A stretch of 64,000 nucleotides of DNA from Neonectria sp. B-13 (lineage: Eukaryota; Ascomycota; Sordariomycetes; Hypocreales; Nectriaceae). Below, in pieces: positions 33,344 through 45,700 of this stretch. The notes below the pieces were generated by a model. It saw only the letters and a list, made by a program, of their open reading frames with translations, was not told the DNA's origin and did no database searches. Every line of letters starts with the position of its first letter. Positions within the stretch are counted from its first letter, which is position 1. Location of the stretch: NCBI GenBank assembly GCA_002682825.1, contig NOKP01000018.1:280827-344826 (forward strand), written 5' to 3'. A program made the position numbers and the translations under genes.

Positions 33344-34446
33344 GCCAACTCCCCCTTGCGACATATCAGATTGACGACAACACTTGTAACGAAATGGGGC
33401 AACGGCACGGACTGGCGTTTTCGACATGGACCTGGATTTTTGACGGGTCGCTCACACGATGGCGCCCGCATGTAACAATACGCAACGGATGATGGGCATG
33501 GGTTTTTGGAATTTTCAAGGGCGAGCCGCCATTCAGACTTAGGATTGGGATTTGGATTGGGGTTTTTCATTTTCACACTTCTACATGTACATTTACATTT
33601 CTTTACAGAGTGTAAGGGCCCCGCGGCCCGCACCGATGTCTTGAAACCCTGCTTCGGCAATCTCTTGCTTGTTCGAGATTGAAGATGGGGGGTTTCCGAG
33701 ACCTCGGGCTCGACCGATGAACGCGAAACAGCTTCTCGGAACAATGACAAAACTTTGAACAAAATTTTCTTCCAATCGCCTGGGTCCTACGCCCCTTGTA
33801 CCCTCCATCATTTCTTTTTCTACTTGTTCCCTTCAACTAGTTCCTTGTTTTTTGTGGTTGTTTGGTAAATTACAACTCCTTGGTGGTGCCATCCAATGGG
33901 TTGGGAGGCCATTGGGTTTCCTCATCGTACCTGCAGCAGCCCAACGCAGCAGGGGGGTCTCTGTGGGAGGCCCCAAACCCACCTCCATCCCGTCAGCCCC
34001 ATGCCGCATGGACTTTAGGCATTGGGCGGAGGGAGGAGGAGGAGTCCAGGGAGCCAAGCTTGTCAAGGCAGCTGGTACTCCGTAGCCCTGTTGGAATTCC
34101 ACTTTTTGCAGCGGACGCTAAAGTGCCGGACAACCAGGGAACCACATCGCGATGGAGATCAGCCGGTGCTTGTTTCTGTTAATGACCTGTCTGGTGGACA
34201 TGTCCATGCCAAATTCCATTCCGAATCTCAAGAAGCGCCCTGTCTGATGCTGACTAGTAGAATCTCATTTCTCATTTGTTCCTAAATATCCAGCCCAAAG
34301 TACGAGAGCCCAAAGCCTGGGCACCGACTCCTTCCCCCACACACGTATCCCACCGTGCACTTCCTGGCCGTCCCAACTCCTCCGTTGTATTACATCATCC
34401 CCGAGGCGCCACCCCTCACACCGGGCGTAACCCGTACTCGATCGCC
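33344..34446. other. intergenic, convergent 3' regions, 1.1 kb
   Basis: 3' UTRs of the small serine-rich protein gene and of the RPEL gene. Small T-rich and GGGATTTGGATTGGG tracts lie near 33540-33570. No gene. Confidence 0.5.
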
Positions 34447-34907
34447 TCACTTCTTCTCGGCGGCACGCGGGTCATTGAGCAGGACACCCTCCTTGATGAG
34501 CTCCTCGGGCGCGGGACGGTGCGAGATCTTGTCGTTGAGCTTGTCCTCCAGCATGTGCTTTTGGAGCTGTAGACGCGGTGGCGACAATCGTCAGCGGAGT
34601 GGCTTGGAAGAAAACGCACGGCACCGGGCGTGCGCCCGGGCTTGACTCACCTCTTTCTGGTGCGCCAGGAGGCCTGGAGCCGCTGTAGAAGCTGGGAGAA
34701 TGTTTTCTGTGGTTGGGGGCCAAGTAGTCAGCGAGGGGTGTCACATGGTCGCAGGTCGGGGATGTGCGCACTGTCGACGAGCTCGGCGCGCTCCGGGCGG
34801 TGCGCAAGGTGGTTCTCGAGCGAGTTCTTCCGTTCGCGGTCAGGGCGGATGGGCGAGATGGGGGTCTCGTCGACCAAGCGGGGAGTCTCCTCGACGTTGT
34901 CGGACAT
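34447..34907 (-). CDS. small RPEL-repeat protein
   Basis: Three exons: 34907-34772, 34706-34651 and 34566-34447; phases are consistent (a split Lys codon, then phase 0), giving 103 aa. Two RPEL motifs are visible. The first, spanning exons 1 and 2, is NSLENHLAHRPERAELVDKN. The second, in exon 3, is DKLNDKISHRPAPEELIKEG. Each has the RPxxxEL core with the preceding amphipathic helix. In animal MRTF and Phactr proteins such motifs bind monomeric actin. Short stand-alone RPEL proteins occur in fungi, with unknown role. The gene lies 2 kb from the class I myosin gene. No other domain or signal peptide is seen. Confidence 0.85.
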
Positions 34908-36857
34908 GGTGGGTGTTTGGTGAGGTCTCTGTAGTTGGTGGGCGAGCTATGTAAGTGCGTAGTGAGATGAGGTCAAGCGGAGGATTTGGGAGATGAAGTC
35001 GAGAGCTTGAGTGGATAATAAGAAAAAGGTAAACAATTCACGGGAGAGCAGACGACGGCAGCAGCGATGTTATGTATCTCAGACTAGGGCGAGGGAATGG
35101 GCCGTTGATACGGCAGCCAGCCCAATGTTATGCTGTGTTCCATGTGTTGTCTCGTCACCTGAGCGCACACCTCCTCACACAGCATTGTCCCGCGCCCGCT
35201 TGGATGCAACAGTCGACTGGCTACCCCGCAACGGACGGGAGGTGACCTGCGTCACTGGCGCAGGGATCGCACCACTGAAAGACCGGGCAGCGGCTGCGCG
35301 ACTGGCAACCTCCGTCATGGCTAGAGGGTCTTGTGGCCTGAGGCCTGCGGAGAGTTCACGGGCTGACTGAATGAGGAATGAGCTGAGATCAATGTCGAGA
35401 AGCCTTCTGTGGCGGGATGGAAGCTTGTTTGGCTGAGACAGAGTGCAGCGCCAAGGCGGTTCTGGCGATATGGGGGATGGGGATAAGATGGCGATGTGGA
35501 TGACGATCGTCGGGTTCCTGATTTCCCAAAGGTGGGCCACCTGCGGGATTGGTAGAAGATACTAGACATGTAGTTCATGGACAGGAGCTGAGAACTCGAG
35601 AAATCTTGCAATTGAGTATTATTCCTAAGAGACTCCTCGTCGTTTGAGGTTGGAATCACGCCTGTGCACCAAATCCGCCCAAGTATTCGACAAGCCCCAG
35701 CTCTGATACGCCTGTAGCTTGGAGGGGTTGCAACCCGAGACGTACAGGCACAACCAATGAAGCACAACCAATTCTGACAACTCGCCCAATACTGTAATCA
35801 ACGGATCTGTCTCATCCTGCCACTGAGCCGATACGAGGCAAATCCAAAATCGAAGCGGCTGGACCCCTAGTTCGGTCGGGAGCAGCGGCAAACTTACTCG
35901 TTTATGCAGCCCGTCGGAAGTTGGGGGTTTATGTGAACACAGCTAAAATCTACAGCCATTTCAGGCCCAGGTCGTGGCAGCCTTCTACTACCTATCAACG
36001 GAGTATAAAGAGCAAAGCCATTGAAACCGATTCGTCGCAGACAAGAACCATCGGGCTCCAATGCCAGCTCTAACGAAGAATGACGCTCGCTTCGCTCCTG
36101 AGATTCGGGGATTAGGACGCTCAGACGCACCGAGGCCGGCAGTAATGCTCAAAGAGCCAGTAGTTGGGAAACTTGGACAGATCTTCGCGTGCTAATAAAT
36201 GGAAGAGACTGAGTGGAGTCGTTTTTTGTTTATTCTTAGGCCCTTCCCTGGAGCGGTCGGACACGGCGCACGCACAATGACGACACTCCCGAGGAGGAAG
36301 TTAGGGATGGGGACTGGCAGTTATCCTACTGTGAGCCTGTGAGGCGCGATGCCAAGCCCGCGGCCATGGCGGAGGAAGACAGCAAGGTGGCTTGTCCCAG
36401 ATGCCTTGCGCAGGGCCTCCAGGCAGCATTTAATAAAGACGAGTGTGCTGCATCTTACGGAATGGCGAATGCATCGCAGTCATCTTACTCCTCTCGTTGT
36501 CGCATAGACGCAGCTAGATTACAACTCGTCAAAAAAACGTCCCCGCCACAGAATACGTAGGCCAGGGGGCTGTGCATGGCGGAAAATTGTCGGCGTTTCG
36601 TCACCTTCCCGTCCGCCAGGCACCAGATCATACTGAACACCAAGCCTCCAGCCACACCCAAGCTGTCCAGACATCTTTGGGCCAACGTAAAACATCGCAT
36701 CCCCTTCTCCCCCCTCGTCGCCAGCGCCTTTCGCCTCCTACTCACGGGATCCAGACTCTGATGCCCGTCTAATCCCATCGTCGACGAGCGATCCACCTAT
36801 CTCCTCCTCTCCTCTCCTCGCATCCCTTCCCGCCCTCTCTCTCCAAGCTCGCCCCCC
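34908..36857. other. intergenic, 1.95 kb, between divergent RPEL and myosin I genes
   Basis: Promoters of both genes. No ORF with a known motif. CT-rich DNA at 36780-36855 precedes the myosin start codon. Confidence 0.45.
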
Positions 36858-39800
36858 ATGGTAAGACGGCCAGGCCAGCCCGCCCCTCCGCGCCGCTTCA
36901 TCCGCTGACCGCTGCCTCCAACCTCCAGGGTATATCACGACGTCCCAAAAACAAGGGCGGCCATCATGGTACTTCGTCCGGCGCTGGCGGCAGCGCGAAG
37001 CCCAAGAAGGCCACCTTCGAGACGACCAAGAAGAAGGAGATCGGTGTCTCTGATCTGACCCTCCTCAGCAAAGTGTCCAACGAGGCCATCAACGACAACC
37101 TCAAGAAGCGCTTCGAGGGCGCCGAAATCTACACCTACATCGGCCATGTGCTGGTTTCCGTCAACCCCTTCCGGGATCTGGGCATCTACACCGACCAGGT
37201 CCTCGAGAGTTACAAGGGCAAGAATCGTCTCGAGATGCCCCCTCACGTCTTCGCCATCGCCGAGGCCTCCTACTACAACATGAAGGCATACAAAGAGAAC
37301 CAGTGTGTCATCATTTCCGGAGAGTCAGGTGCGGGCAAGACCGAGGCCGCCAAGCGCATCATGCAATACATTGCCAACGTGTCGGGCGGCGAATCAGGCG
37401 ACATCAAGGAGATTAAGGACATGGTGCTGGCAACTAACCCGCTTCTCGAGTCCTTTGGAAATGCCAAGACTCTACGAAACAACAACTCCTCACGATTCGG
37501 TAAATACCTTCAGATTCACTTCAACGCGGCCGGCGAGCCAACCGGAGCCGACATCACCAACTACCTCCTCGAGAAATCGCGAGTGGTGGGCCAGATCGCA
37601 AACGAGCGAAACTTTCACATTTTCTATCAGTTCACCAAGGCTGCCTCACCGCAATACCGCGAGACCTTTGGCCTCCAAAAACCCGAAACATACGTCTATA
37701 CTGGCCGGTCAAAATGCTTCGACGTGGATGGCATCGACGACGTGGCCGAGTTCCAGGATACCCTCGATGCCATGAAAATCATTGGACTGAGTCAGCCCGA
37801 GCAGGACGAGATCTTCCGAATGCTTGCCGCCGTCCTCTGGATCGGAAATATCCAGTTTCAAGAAGACCAGGAAGGCTACGCCGAGGTCACTGATAGGTCT
37901 GTGGTAGAGTTTGTCGCCTACCTCATGGAGGTCACTCCCGATCAAATCATCCATGCCATTACGATTCGAATCTTGACACCCCGAAACGGCGAGGTCATCG
38001 AGTCGCCGGCAAACCCGTCCCAGGCATCATCCACCCGAGACGCACTAGCGATGGCCATCTATAGCAACCTCTTCGACTGGATCGTGGAGCGCATCAACAA
38101 GTCTCTTAAGACTAGACAAGAATCCCTCAACACCATCGGCATCTTGGATATTTACGGATTCGAGATCTTCGAGAAGAACAGTTTTGAACAATTGTGTATC
38201 AACTACGTCAACGAGAAGCTCCAGCAAATCTTCATCCAGCTCACCTTGAAGGCAGAACAGGAAGAGTACGCCCGGGAACAGATTCAGTGGACGCCCATCA
38301 AGTACTTTGATAACAAGGTTGTGTGTGATCTGATTGAGCAGATTCGACCCCCTGGTATCTTTTCCGCCATGAAGGATGCCACCAAGACTGCTCACGCCGA
38401 CCCGGCTGCTTGCGACCGGACCTTCATGCAGAGTATTAACGGAATGTCGCATGCCCATCTCACTCCCCGACAAGGCAACTTCATCATCAAGCATTATGCC
38501 GGTGAGGTCAGCTATACCGTCGACGGAATTACGGAAAAGAACAAGGACCAGCTTCTCAAGGGTCTTCTCAGCCTTGTCCAGCAAAGCGGCAACCAGTTCG
38601 TGCACACTCTTTTCCCTCACCAGGTCGACACGGACAACCGAAAGCAGCCTCCCTCGACAGGAGACCGAATCCGAACTTCAGCGAATGCCTTGGTTGACAC
38701 TCTCATGAAGTGCCAGCCCTCCTACATCCGTACCATCAAGCCCAACGAGAACAAGTCAGCGACTGAGTACAATAGCCCCAACGTCACGCATCAGATCAAG
38801 TATCTTGGTCTGCAAGAAAACGTGCGTATCCGTCGCGCTGGTTTTGCCTACCGTCAATCCTTTGACAAGTTCGTCGACCGATTCTTCCTGCTGTCGCCTG
38901 CCACATCATATGCTGGTGAGTATACTTGGCAGGGATCTTACGAGGATGCTGTCAAGCAAATTCTCAAGGACACCAGTATCCCCAAGGAAGAGTGGCAGAT
39001 GGGTGTTACCAAGGCATTCATCAAGGCCCCAGAAACCCTCTTTGCCCTTGAGCACATGAGAGATAGATACTGGCACAACATGGCCACTCGAATTCAGAGG
39101 ATGTGGAGGGCCTATCTCGCCTACCGAGCCGAGTCTGCCACCCGAATTCAGCGGTTCTGGAGGAAGAAGCGGACTGGTGCCGAATACCTGCAACTTCGTG
39201 ACCAAGGTCACAAAGTGCTTCAGGGTCGCAAGGAGAGGCGGCGCATGAGTCTGCTCGGTTCCCGAAGATTCCTTGGTGACTATTTGGGTATCAATGCCAG
39301 GAAAGGCCCTGGAGCCCAGATTCGCGACGCTGCGAATATCGGCTCGACCGAAAGTGCGATTTTCTCTTGCCGAGGTGAGATCCTGGAGGCCAAGTTCGGT
39401 CGTTCCAGTAAACCCACACCCAGGGTCATTGTTGTTACGAACAGCAAGTTCTACGTCATTGCGCAACTTCTCGTCAACGGCCAGCGCCAAATCAACGTCG
39501 AGAAGGCAGTGCCGTTGGGCGCTATCAAGTTCATTGGGGTGTCGACTGCTCGCGATGATTGGTTTTCTCTTGGAATCGGTTCCCCTCAAGAGCCTGATCC
39601 TCTTATGAACTGCCTGTTGAAGACCGAGCTGTTCACCCAAATGCAGCGGGTGATGCCAGGCGGCTTCAACCTGAAGATTGGTGAGACGATTGAGTACGCC
39701 AAGAAGCCCAACAAGATGCAGCAGGTCAAAGTTTTGAAGGATTCCCCGACGCCAGTCGACTTTTACAAGAGTAGTACCGTTCACACGCAACCTGGCGAGC

Positions 39801-40679
39801 CCCCCAACTCTAGGTCGAGGCCGACTCCCAAGGGCAAGCCAGTTCCGGCCAGGCCGATTACTCGCGGCAAGTTGATCAAGCCGGGCGGTCCCGGAGGTCG
39901 ACCATCTCGAAACACAGGCGGCCGAACTCCTCAAGCTCGCCCCGGTGCCAGTTCCAGACCAATTCCCCAACCACCTGCCGCAGTCGCCGCAGTCGTTGCC
40001 GCCCCGGTTGCCGCTCCTAGACCGGCGGCCAACAACCCCCGTGCCTCAGCGGCCAGCGCGATTGCTCCCGCTGCTCACAAGCCCATTGCCAACCCCATTG
40101 CCAACCACACGAGAAATCAGGGCAGCACAACTAGTGCGACGCGGGTGCCCCCTCCACCGCCTCCCGCTGCTCCTGCCGCCAAGGCCAAGATCATGGCCAA
40201 GGTACTGTACGACTTTTCCGGCCAGAAGGAGAACGAGCTCTCTATTTTTGCCGGCGAACTAGTCGAGATTGTTCAGAAGGAGAACAACGGTCAGCTACCC
40301 CCCTACTCATTATTATTAGCTCTAAGATCTTTGAACTAACTCTCTGTTAGGCTGGTGGCTCGCAAAGAAGGGACCTGGACAAGCTTGGGTTCCGGCTGCA
40401 TACGTCGAGGAGCAAGCGCCGCCCGCCCCTCGTGCACCTCCGGCTCCGCCCAAGTCCAAGCCGGCCCCTCCACAACCTCCGGCCAAACGCCCGGCTACGC
40501 ACCGGAAGCCCGCCGAGCTCCAACAACGCGACTCGGGGATGAGCCTTAACGGGGCTAACGGGTCCGACGGCAGCCGCAGCAACACGCCAACCCCCAGCCT
40601 TGCGGGCAGCTTGGCGGATGCCCTCCTTGCCCGAAAGAACGCTATGCAGAAGCAGAAGGATGACGATGACGACTGGTAG
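36858..40679 (+). CDS. myoA: class I myosin (long-tailed, actin motor of endocytosis)
   Basis: Actin motor of cortical patches, needed for endocytosis and polarised growth in fungi. Exon 1 is only the ATG (36858-36860); exon 2 is 36929-40289 and exon 3 40351-40679; total 1230 aa, N-terminus [12 protein letters not shown]. Motor domain ~residues 40-720: P-loop GESGAGKT (132-139), [15 protein letters not shown] (switch 1), [16 protein letters not shown] (switch 2). Position 356, 16 residues before DALA, is Glu (TEDS-rule site). Two IQ motifs follow ([15 protein letters not shown] and [11 protein letters not shown]), then the basic TH1 lipid-binding domain, a Pro/Ala-rich TH2, an SH3 domain split by the last intron ([17 protein letters not shown], then [20 protein letters not shown]) and an acidic DDDDDW end that activates Arp2/3 in this family. 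Confidence 0.97.
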
Positions 40680-40992
40680 TGGACACGAAGTTACGCTTCA
40701 CGATCTTGAGGGAGTCAGATTATGACGAATTTGTCGAATTTTGTTTCTTTCCCACACAAAACACAAACCGCGAGAGGCGGGACTTTCCATTGCGTACAAG
40801 ATCTGAGCTGGGCAACCGAGTTTGGGAATGCCCCGGTGGGAAGAGTCACGGCTGTGTTTTCTTGGTGCTTGGCAAGCGTGTAGGCGGGACGTCTTGATGC
40901 TTGGGGAGAACAGGCACTTACTTTTAAAACCCATGTTCTTTGTCCATTATAGAAGTTGAATTGCTCCAAATTAGAAAGTCTATCTTCTTGTT
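40680..40992. other. intergenic, convergent 3' regions
   Basis: 313 bp holding the 3' UTRs of the myosin and PFA4 genes. No gene or repeat. Confidence 0.5.
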
Positions 40993-42294
40993 CTAATCGT
41001 CATCTCCATCCTTTTTCAATACCTTCCGCCTCCGGATCAATTCAGCGAGGGGTACGTCCTCGTCATCGTCTGAGGGGTTCGACTCCTCATCGACACCGTA
41101 GTCTCGCAGTCGATCTCCGTCGGAGTTGGTCCAGCCCGACTGCTCATCAAAGCCCTGTTCAAACGCATCTTCATCCTCGTCATCGTACATGTCATAATCC
41201 ACCTCTTCCAGCTCCACGAGCAGGATCCTCTTCCGGCGCTCGTCCTCGATTTGTCGTTTCCTAAACTCGGCCTTTGTCTGCTCCGGGCTAAGTTCGACAG
41301 TCCGCAGCTCCTCGGCGAAGTTTCTCTTCGCGCCGGGCCATCCCCTCGTGGAACGGCGGATCTTCTCCGGGTCCAAAGGTGGCCAGAGCCCTTCGACGCG
41401 GTTGAAGCCGTTCTCCTCCCACTCCCAGCCGGACCCACGGCCGTTCTTGGCAACTTGGGGGTTGCCGGCCAGGGGCCAGAGCCACAGGAGAAAGTTAGAG
41501 GTGCCCATGGCTTGTGACATGTTTGTGAAGAAGCTGACATCGTATGGAAACTCGAGTCTCTCGAAACGCATCTTCTCGCCATTAGGGCCAACAACATCCC
41601 ACCAGTCCTTGCCTCCTCGGTCGACTATGGCCTCGTGGCGCTCGATCTCCCAGCCCTCAATCATGGTCTGGTTAAGTACCCAGCTCCTGAGCGTCTGTAT
41701 GAGCATGACTGCGAGGGCGAGGCAGGTAAAGAAGCAGACGAGGGAGAGTATCGCCAAGGAGATCAGGCCGGTGAGGCTGGGTCCGAGATAGGCAGGGAGG
41801 TGGCGATGTTCCCAGAGAACGGCGAAGCGCAGCCACAGGAGGTGGGCGAGGGTCCAGAGGGAGAGGTTCGTGTAGACGAGGAATCGGAGGAAGTGTGGAA
41901 AGGTGGTCATGGAGACGCAGTTGCTCGTCCAGGGGCAGTGGTGATCCATCTTGGGAATGCAACGGTTGCAGTGTCGACAGTGGTGAGCGCGCGGGGCCTT
42001 GGGGGCGTCGCACTTGCTGCACCAGCGGCCCTTGGCCTCGATGACGCGGTCGTCGAAGACATAGCGGCCGGGGTCGACGGTGATGGCGCGGTAGTAAGTG
42101 AGCCAGAGGAGGCCGAGGAGCGAGTTGAAGATGATCGACTGCTGGTGGGACGGCGGGCCCGGATCGAGGGTGGAGAAGTGCAAGACGAGCTGGGAGCCGT
42201 AGCCAAGGAAGACGATGAGGCCGCAGACGGAGGGCACGGCGAGTCTCTGTATGAAGGGCACGTCGTTGAAGCCGGCCATGGTGGCGGGGAGCAT
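40993..42294 (-). CDS. pfa4: palmitoyltransferase PFA4 (DHHC family)
   Basis: ER-membrane protein S-acyltransferase; Pfa4 palmitoylates chitin synthase Chs3 in yeast. Single exon, 433 aa from 42294; Met6 (MAGFNDVPF at 42279) better matches the start of Pfa4 homologues. Spans: two near the N-terminus (LAVPSVCGLIVFLGY and IIFNSLLGLLWLTYY), then the cytosolic CRD (RWCSKCDAPKAPRAHHCRHC, then DHHCPW with the catalytic Cys), then two more spans (FLVYTNLSLWTLAHLLWL and LISLAILSLVCFFTCLALAV). A TTxE-like region follows span 4. The C-terminal ~90 residues are extremely acidic (DMYDDEDEDAFEQGF). No introns. Diverges from the GT90 gene. Confidence 0.95.
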   Translation of the reverse strand: MLPATMAGFNDVPFIQRLAVPSVCGLIVFLGYGSQLVLHFSTLDPGPPSHQQSIIFNSLLGLLWLTYYRAITVDPGRYVFDDRVIEAKGRWCSKCDAPKAPRAHHCRHCNRCIPKMDHHCPWTSNCVSMTTFPHFLRFLVYTNLSLWTLAHLLWLRFAVLWEHRHLPAYLGPSLTGLISLAILSLVCFFTCLALAVMLIQTLRSWVLNQTMIEGWEIERHEAIVDRGGKDWWDVVGPNGEKMRFERLEFPYDVSFFTNMSQAMGTSNFLLWLWPLAGNPQVAKNGRGSGWEWEENGFNRVEGLWPPLDPEKIRRSTRGWPGAKRNFAEELRTVELSPEQTKAEFRKRQIEDERRKRILLVELEEVDYDMYDDEDEDAFEQGFDEQSGWTNSDGDRLRDYGVDEESNPSDDDEDVPLAELIRRRKVLKKDGDDD

Positions 42295-42774
42295 CAGGGG
42301 GGAAAGATTGTGAGGTTTATGGCCCAGAAGAAGAATGGTGGTTATTCGTACATGGCAATGGCGGGCTGTCCTGTCCGCCAGAGTGTCACGACACAGATGA
42401 TGACAAGCTGTATGGAAGTCGATCCCTGAGGCGCCACGGCACGGGCGGATATTTTTAGTGGGCAGGTGCTGCTGTAATTAGCACAGTCAGTGACGTTTCG
42501 GTGGCTTATGTAACCCGCGCCAAGGCCTCCGCCGCGACAGCTAGCCCCTGACCTCAAGCTGACCGGGGCAGAGCTTCACGATTTTGATCATAATCATGAC
42601 TTCAGCGTTGGTATAGCGGAAGGTATCTTGGCTTGCTTGCTTAAATCATTGTCTGGTCTGATTGGCTTTTTTTGGAGCGTGACTCTCGACGACATGACGA
42701 GGTCTGCTGCGAGCTGTTGAACAAGTCGCTTCGCCACAGCGCGCACCCTCCATTGATTCCACTTTGCCGTCATC
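42295..42774. promoter_or_regulatory. divergent promoter region, PFA4 and GT90 glycosyltransferase
   Basis: 480 bp between start codons facing away from each other. No specific element is claimed beyond shared promoter space. Confidence 0.4.
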
Positions 42775-45700
42775 ATGGCTCAGAATATCGTAGTCCAATT
42801 GACTTCGCTCTGGTACAATCATCCGTCCCCTCTGTCGCCAACCCGACGTATCTCAATTACTGACTTGTTTATGATTAGCGCTGCGGTGTCCTTCTTTTAC
42901 ATCTCTCAGTCACTCGGGCGACACTCTCTAACAGGTGTGTTGTGTCTCATCGTATCCAGCCATCATCAGGTCAACTCAGCTAACATCCCTTCAGAGAGCC
43001 CCCGACTATCGTCGTTTCTTGTCTTCCTCCTCTCTGGAGGTCTCTGCTATGGCGCGAGCTGCTTTACCAAGTGGCTTCCCGGTGCAGACGGAAGATTCAT
43101 CGCGGCTCAGCGTCGTGGTCACATTGCGCCGTTGCTAGATGGCGCCGCCAAAGAGCCAAACCCCTATCTGCCGAAACGGCCACGACGTCTTTCTCTCCCG
43201 GTGCTTGTTCTCTGCATCGTTCTACGCTTGGAGATATTCCATCGTGTAAACTACCAGCAGCAGTGCTCGACTCCCGGTGTTGAGGTAAAGTGGATTCCTT
43301 CTATCACATGTACTGCAAAGTTTCCTCGTCCCGTACTAACACGCCATCATAGTCATTCCTTTGCATTGTCCTCTTTGCATACGAGGTCTTTGCAACTCGC
43401 CGCAAATGGGGTTTCCCCGTTGGCGAGGATGCGGACGATCCGTGGCGCAGTTGCTTCGATGACATTTACGACTGGTTCAGCGGGCCCAGGGTGGTCCTGG
43501 CCCTCGCCATCACCGGTGCTATCATGTTCACAACGGGGACGTACTACTCTGTTAGCCAGGGGATGCGGTCAACGTACGTTTGCTTTGGTCCTCTCGAGAG
43601 CCGACGGACAACGCTCTTCTTGCAATGTCTGGGGCTACTCTTCGATGCTATGATCATCGTGCTACTTTGGCGGACCCTGGCCTGGTCGAGAACAGCAAAA
43701 TTACGTCTAAGAACACTTGGGACGATCCTCATTCTGTCGTCGTTTTCAATGGCCCTAGTGTGGCTTGGTCATAGGCTGTTCACTGGTTCCGGGGTCCTTC
43801 ACGCCGGGTTTGGCTTCCTATACGGCTTCGACATTATTGTCGACAGCTTTGTGTTCGCCACCCTTATGATCTCTGCAACGTTCTGGGTCTGTGAGACGTC
43901 CCCCCTCACCCCTTCTAGCATCATAACTTGGCTCGTCGGGATGGTTAAGGGATGCGACAACGTCTTTCATTTCGGCGATTGGCTCCATCCCACTCGAGCG
44001 GCTGCTCTGATACCGCTCTACTTGGTCGGCTTTGGAATGATTTTATTCTCCCAGTGCCATGACATACGCTCCATTTTCTTCATACGGCGTCTCATTGTTG
44101 GAGCGCTCCTCTTTGGTCTCATGGTTGGAAGCACCGTCTTCATCTTGATTGAACAGCCTCAGACGTTTGAAAAGCGCCATCCAATCAACGATTTCATATA
44201 CAAGGCCCGAATCAAGCAGGACAGATGGCTTTCGCACGCAACCATCAGCGGCAGTCTTCCAGTCGCAGTCAAAATTTACAAGGAGCGCCATGATGGGAGA
44301 GATCCGCCACCTGGCTTCTCGGAGTGGTATGGGCGTGCACAGGACACTGTTGTCATCGACCAATTCCATCAGATTGACAATGATCTGCGGCCTTTCGCGT
44401 CAATTTCGCCCAAGACCCTACGGAAGAGGGTTACTCATCTAACAGAGTTACCGGGCGTTCAAACCATCGCAATCAAGAATGGTCAAGCATCGGGTTCCTT
44501 CGCAATCGGCAGCGAGAATGCAGAGGACCTGCAGCTCCTCGTGGCCATGATTAACAAGTTCTCCCAGTCGCTGCCGGACATGATCCTGCCCATTAATGTT
44601 GGGCCAACCCCCCGTATCCTCCCGTCGTGGGAAGATGCGAATGGGCAGGGACATGCTGATCTGACTCCAATTGTCAACTTGATCTCACGGCGATCGGCGG
44701 ACGGATTGAATGGTACGGAAGAACTAATCGACGTGAGAGATACCCCAAACGTCTCACAGCTGAAAGGGGCGGTGACATCTGCGTCAGACTATCGGCAGAT
44801 GCAGGTTGACGCGTGTCCGCCAGGATCTCAGACCCGGATCAGCCCTCACTGGAACATTGGGGAGTTCTGCTCCTCCTGTATCCGACGACACTCGCGAGGC
44901 CCGTTATTGGTAAACTGGCCTAGGGCTTTGGAGTTCTGCTCACAAGCCGACATGAAGTATCTCCATGGCATGTCCCTGACAGCGCCGCACGCGGAGCCTA
45001 TACGAGATCTACTTCCCCTTTTCGGACCGTCAAAGACTGAGCCCTTCCAAGACATCCTAATTCCACTACCGAGGGCCCAGGCAGATGTACCCGACTTGAA
45101 GTGGGAATTCCGACGCCGATACGATACGCTCTTTTGGAGAGGTCATATGGGAGATGGGGTGGTCAACAGCCAGACTTTACGAGGAAGCCCCAAGCTCCGA
45201 CTCCTCAACCTTATATATAATCCTAGCCCCAAGGACGAGGTGAGCATGGTGCTCCCAACTGTCGAAAACTCGAACAATTATAGATACGAAAAGGTATCGG
45301 CCTTTGAGGCGAACCGTGTGGTTCCCTTTAGTATGGGGATCAGCAACTACTCAGCATGTCTAGAGCCCAACTGTGACCTCATCAAGGATGTCTACGGCTT
45401 GCGGGACGAACATCAGGAACCACTAGAGTACCGATACGTTCTAGTACTGGATGAAGATGGTGGCCCACCGCCCGAGTTTCTACGGATGCTCCGGTCAAAG
45501 AGCGTACCGTTCCTGTCGACCATGTTCCGGACATGGTACACAGAGCGGCTGATGCCCTGGATGCACTTTGTACCCATCGATCCACGGTACCAGGCCCTAC
45601 ACACGACCTTTTCGTACTTTACAGGGACGGAAAAACGAGGTACACTCAATGGTCGAGAGACCAAGATGGCGGCGCGGTCCAAGGACGGAACGTGGATCGG

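Noticed and set aside
38906..39970. 354-codon minus-strand ORF inside the myosin gene
   Set aside because: Antisense to the myosin motor and TH1 exons, which are certain.
41635..42429. 264-codon plus-strand ORF opposite PFA4
   Set aside because: Antisense shadow; Glu/Val/Gly-rich translation typical of reversed GC-biased codons.
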